DNA of 9,509 nt from Burkholderiales bacterium (GTDB lineage: Bacteria > Pseudomonadota > Gammaproteobacteria > Burkholderiales > Burkholderiaceae_C), in contig SYDB01000100.1 of the NCBI GenBank assembly GCA_005786815.1, positions 1 through 9,509 of the forward strand, written 5' to 3'. Below are positions 8,689-9,509 of this stretch, in pieces. Below the pieces are notes generated by a model. That model had not been told where the DNA came from. It saw only the letters and a list, made by a program, of their open reading frames with translations, and made no database searches. The translations under genes and the position numbers were made by a program. The first letter of the stretch is position 1. Every line of letters begins with the position of its first letter.

Positions 8689-9309
8689 TTAGATCGGAGT
8701 CTTGGGCCGCGACATCCGAAATAACTGCTCGGGTCCGATACTGAAATAATCTGCGGGACCGCCGCCGCGCATGATGTGTTGTGCATTGGCAGTGTCGTAA
8801 ACACCGTCTTTCAGTAATGCTTCGCTGATATGAACACCTACGACTTCTCCAAGTACAAGCCAAGCCTCCACTTTTTGGTGATCCTGGCGTTCGAGTTGCA
8901 CGATTTGCGTACAACGACATTCAAATGCCACAGGGCTCTCCAACACACGCGGCGTTCGCACAATATTGCAAACTTGGGGTGTGAGGTTTGCTAATTCAAA
9001 TTCATTGATATCAGGCGCAACTGCGGCACAGGTTTGGTTCATGGCTTCAGCCAAAGGGCGTGTCACGAGGTTCCAGACAAACTCACCCGTCTCTTGCACA
9101 TTGCGTAGCGAGTCTTTGGCGCCAACACTTGAAAACCCAACGATTGGGGGTACGTAATTGAAAGCATTAAAAAAACTGTAAGGAGCCAAATTTAAAACTC
9201 CGCTAGCACTGATCGTAGAAATCCAGCCGATAGGGCGCGGGCCAACGATGGCGTTGAAAGGGTCATGGGGTAAGCCGTGGCCTAAGCGTGGTTCGTAAAA
9301 AATAGTCAT
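8689..9309 (-). CDS. Flavin reductase-like FMN-binding split-barrel protein
   Basis: A 206-residue protein of the flavin reductase-like family (FMN-binding split barrel, often annotated DIM6/NTAB). Members bind FMN; some reduce flavin with NAD(P)H to feed a monooxygenase, and for many the partner is unknown. Visible features are the N-terminal segment GPRPIGWISTISASGVLNLA (residues 23-42), followed directly by PYSFFNAFNYVPPIVGFSS, which resembles the family's flavin-binding core. A KDSLRNV...GEFVWNLV segment follows, and then a C-terminal RGGGPADYFSI typical of the subfamily. No signal peptide or membrane segment is seen, so it should be cytosolic. The start is nearly forced: an in-frame TAA lies at 9330-9328, and no ATG, GTG or TTG falls between it and 9309. 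The ribosome binding site is weak (a GGA about 10 bases upstream). The stop lies about 18 bp before recC, so the genes are probably co-transcribed. The physiological substrate cannot be read from the sequence. Confidence 0.93.
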   Translation of the reverse strand: MTIFYEPRLGHGLPHDPFNAIVGPRPIGWISTISASGVLNLAPYSFFNAFNYVPPIVGFSSVGAKDSLRNVQETGEFVWNLVTRPLAEAMNQTCAAVAPDINEFELANLTPQVCNIVRTPRVLESPVAFECRCTQIVQLERQDHQKVEAWLVLGEVVGVHISEALLKDGVYDTANAQHIMRGGGPADYFSIGPEQLFRMSRPKTPI

Positions 9310-9311
9310 GG

Positions 9312-9323
9312 GATGGATCCATC
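9312..9323. repeat. 12-bp perfect palindrome before the flavin reductase start
   Basis: GATGGATCCATC reads the same on both strands and ends two bases upstream of the flavin reductase ATG at 9309. It occupies the place where a ribosome binding site would be. It could be a protein-binding site or a small hairpin that hides initiation, or it could be chance. No second copy was noticed elsewhere in the window. Confidence 0.35.
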
Positions 9324-9348
9324 GTAATTACAAATAAAAAGACGCAAC

Positions 9349-9509
9349 TCAGTCGTGTAGGTAGTTGGGCAATTTGGCTGCACATTTCAGGCAGTAAATG
9401 GCTTCAGGCAAGTGGCCTTCACTCATGCATTCGTGACAAGTACGTGTGGTCGCGTCATAAGCCTCTTCATGCATGCCGCCACGGTGTGCAGCCATTTCAG
9501 CCGTCACAA
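9349..9509 (-). CDS. Small protein with two CxxC motifs (putative zinc ribbon), 5' end uncertain
   Basis: This short frame is read by hand. From an ATG at 9495 it gives 48 residues ending at a TGA at 9351-9349. The frame stays open upstream to the window edge, with a GTG at 9507, so the gene may start at 9495, at 9507 or outside the window. Neither visible start has a clear ribosome binding site. Numbering from the ATG, the cysteines are C20 and C23 (TCHEC) and C35 and C38 (YCLKC). This spacing, CxxC-X11-CxxC, suits one zinc or another metal bound as a small ribbon or rubredoxin-like knuckle. The N-terminal part is rich in His, Glu and Met (HRGGMHEEAYD) and the end is KLPNYLHD. I do not recognise a named family. 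It lies 39 bp upstream of the flavin reductase on the same strand. That the frame is a gene is supported by the patterned cysteines and the tight spacing to the next gene, not by homology. Confidence 0.6.
   Translation of the reverse strand, partial: VTAEMAAHRGGMHEEAYDATTRTCHECMSEGHLPEAIYCLKCAAKLPNYLHD

Noticed and set aside
9310..9348. Promoter for the flavin reductase-recCBD genes
   Set aside because: The gap is A+T-rich and contains TGTAATTA-like bases, but no -35 and -10 pair at 16-18 bp spacing could be found with confidence.
9334..9358. Possible terminator after the double-CxxC gene: CTTTTT following an imperfect ACGAC/GTTGCGT pairing on the minus strand
   Set aside because: The stem is only three continuous base pairs plus bulges, with little G+C, so it is not a credible intrinsic terminator.

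Overview
The window looks like chromosomal housekeeping DNA from a proteobacterium, probably a betaproteobacterium of the Burkholderiales (Comamonadaceae-like). That placement is an inference from the style of the flavin reductase, the roughly balanced G+C content judged by eye, and divergence of the Rec proteins from their E. coli counterparts. It is tentative. Coding density is close to 100% and every gene lies on the minus strand, so transcription runs from high to low coordinates.

In transcription order the layout is as follows. (1) At 9509-9349 is a small protein with two CxxC motifs, whose 5' end may lie outside the window. (2) After a 39-bp gap comes a 206-residue flavin reductase-like FMN-binding protein (9309-8689). 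(3) After only 17-18 bp comes recC (8670-5083). (4) recB (5086-1484) overlaps recC by 4 bp. (5) recD starts at 1487, overlaps recB by 4 bp, and runs off the window at base 1 after 495 codons, before its last helicase motifs.

The three rec genes encode the complete RecBCD helicase-nuclease apart from the RecD C-terminus. RecB is the 3'-5' SF1 helicase with a C-terminal nuclease domain. RecD is the 5'-3' SF1 helicase. RecC is the helicase-like and nuclease-like scaffold that splits the duplex and reads Chi. In E. coli the complex processes double-strand breaks for RecA-dependent recombination and degrades foreign linear DNA. The order recC-recB-recD is that of E. coli but without the ptrA protease gene between recC and recB. 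Both junctions are ATGA overlaps, and each of the three rec starts has a purine-rich ribosome binding site six bases upstream, which suggests coupled translation at fixed stoichiometry.

I found no new system. The points most worth following are several substitutions in RecC at positions that contact Chi in E. coli, the flavin reductase that appears to lead the rec operon, and the small double-CxxC protein upstream. I saw no tRNA, rRNA, CRISPR, insertion sequence or convincing terminator. No gene-free stretch exceeds 40 bp.
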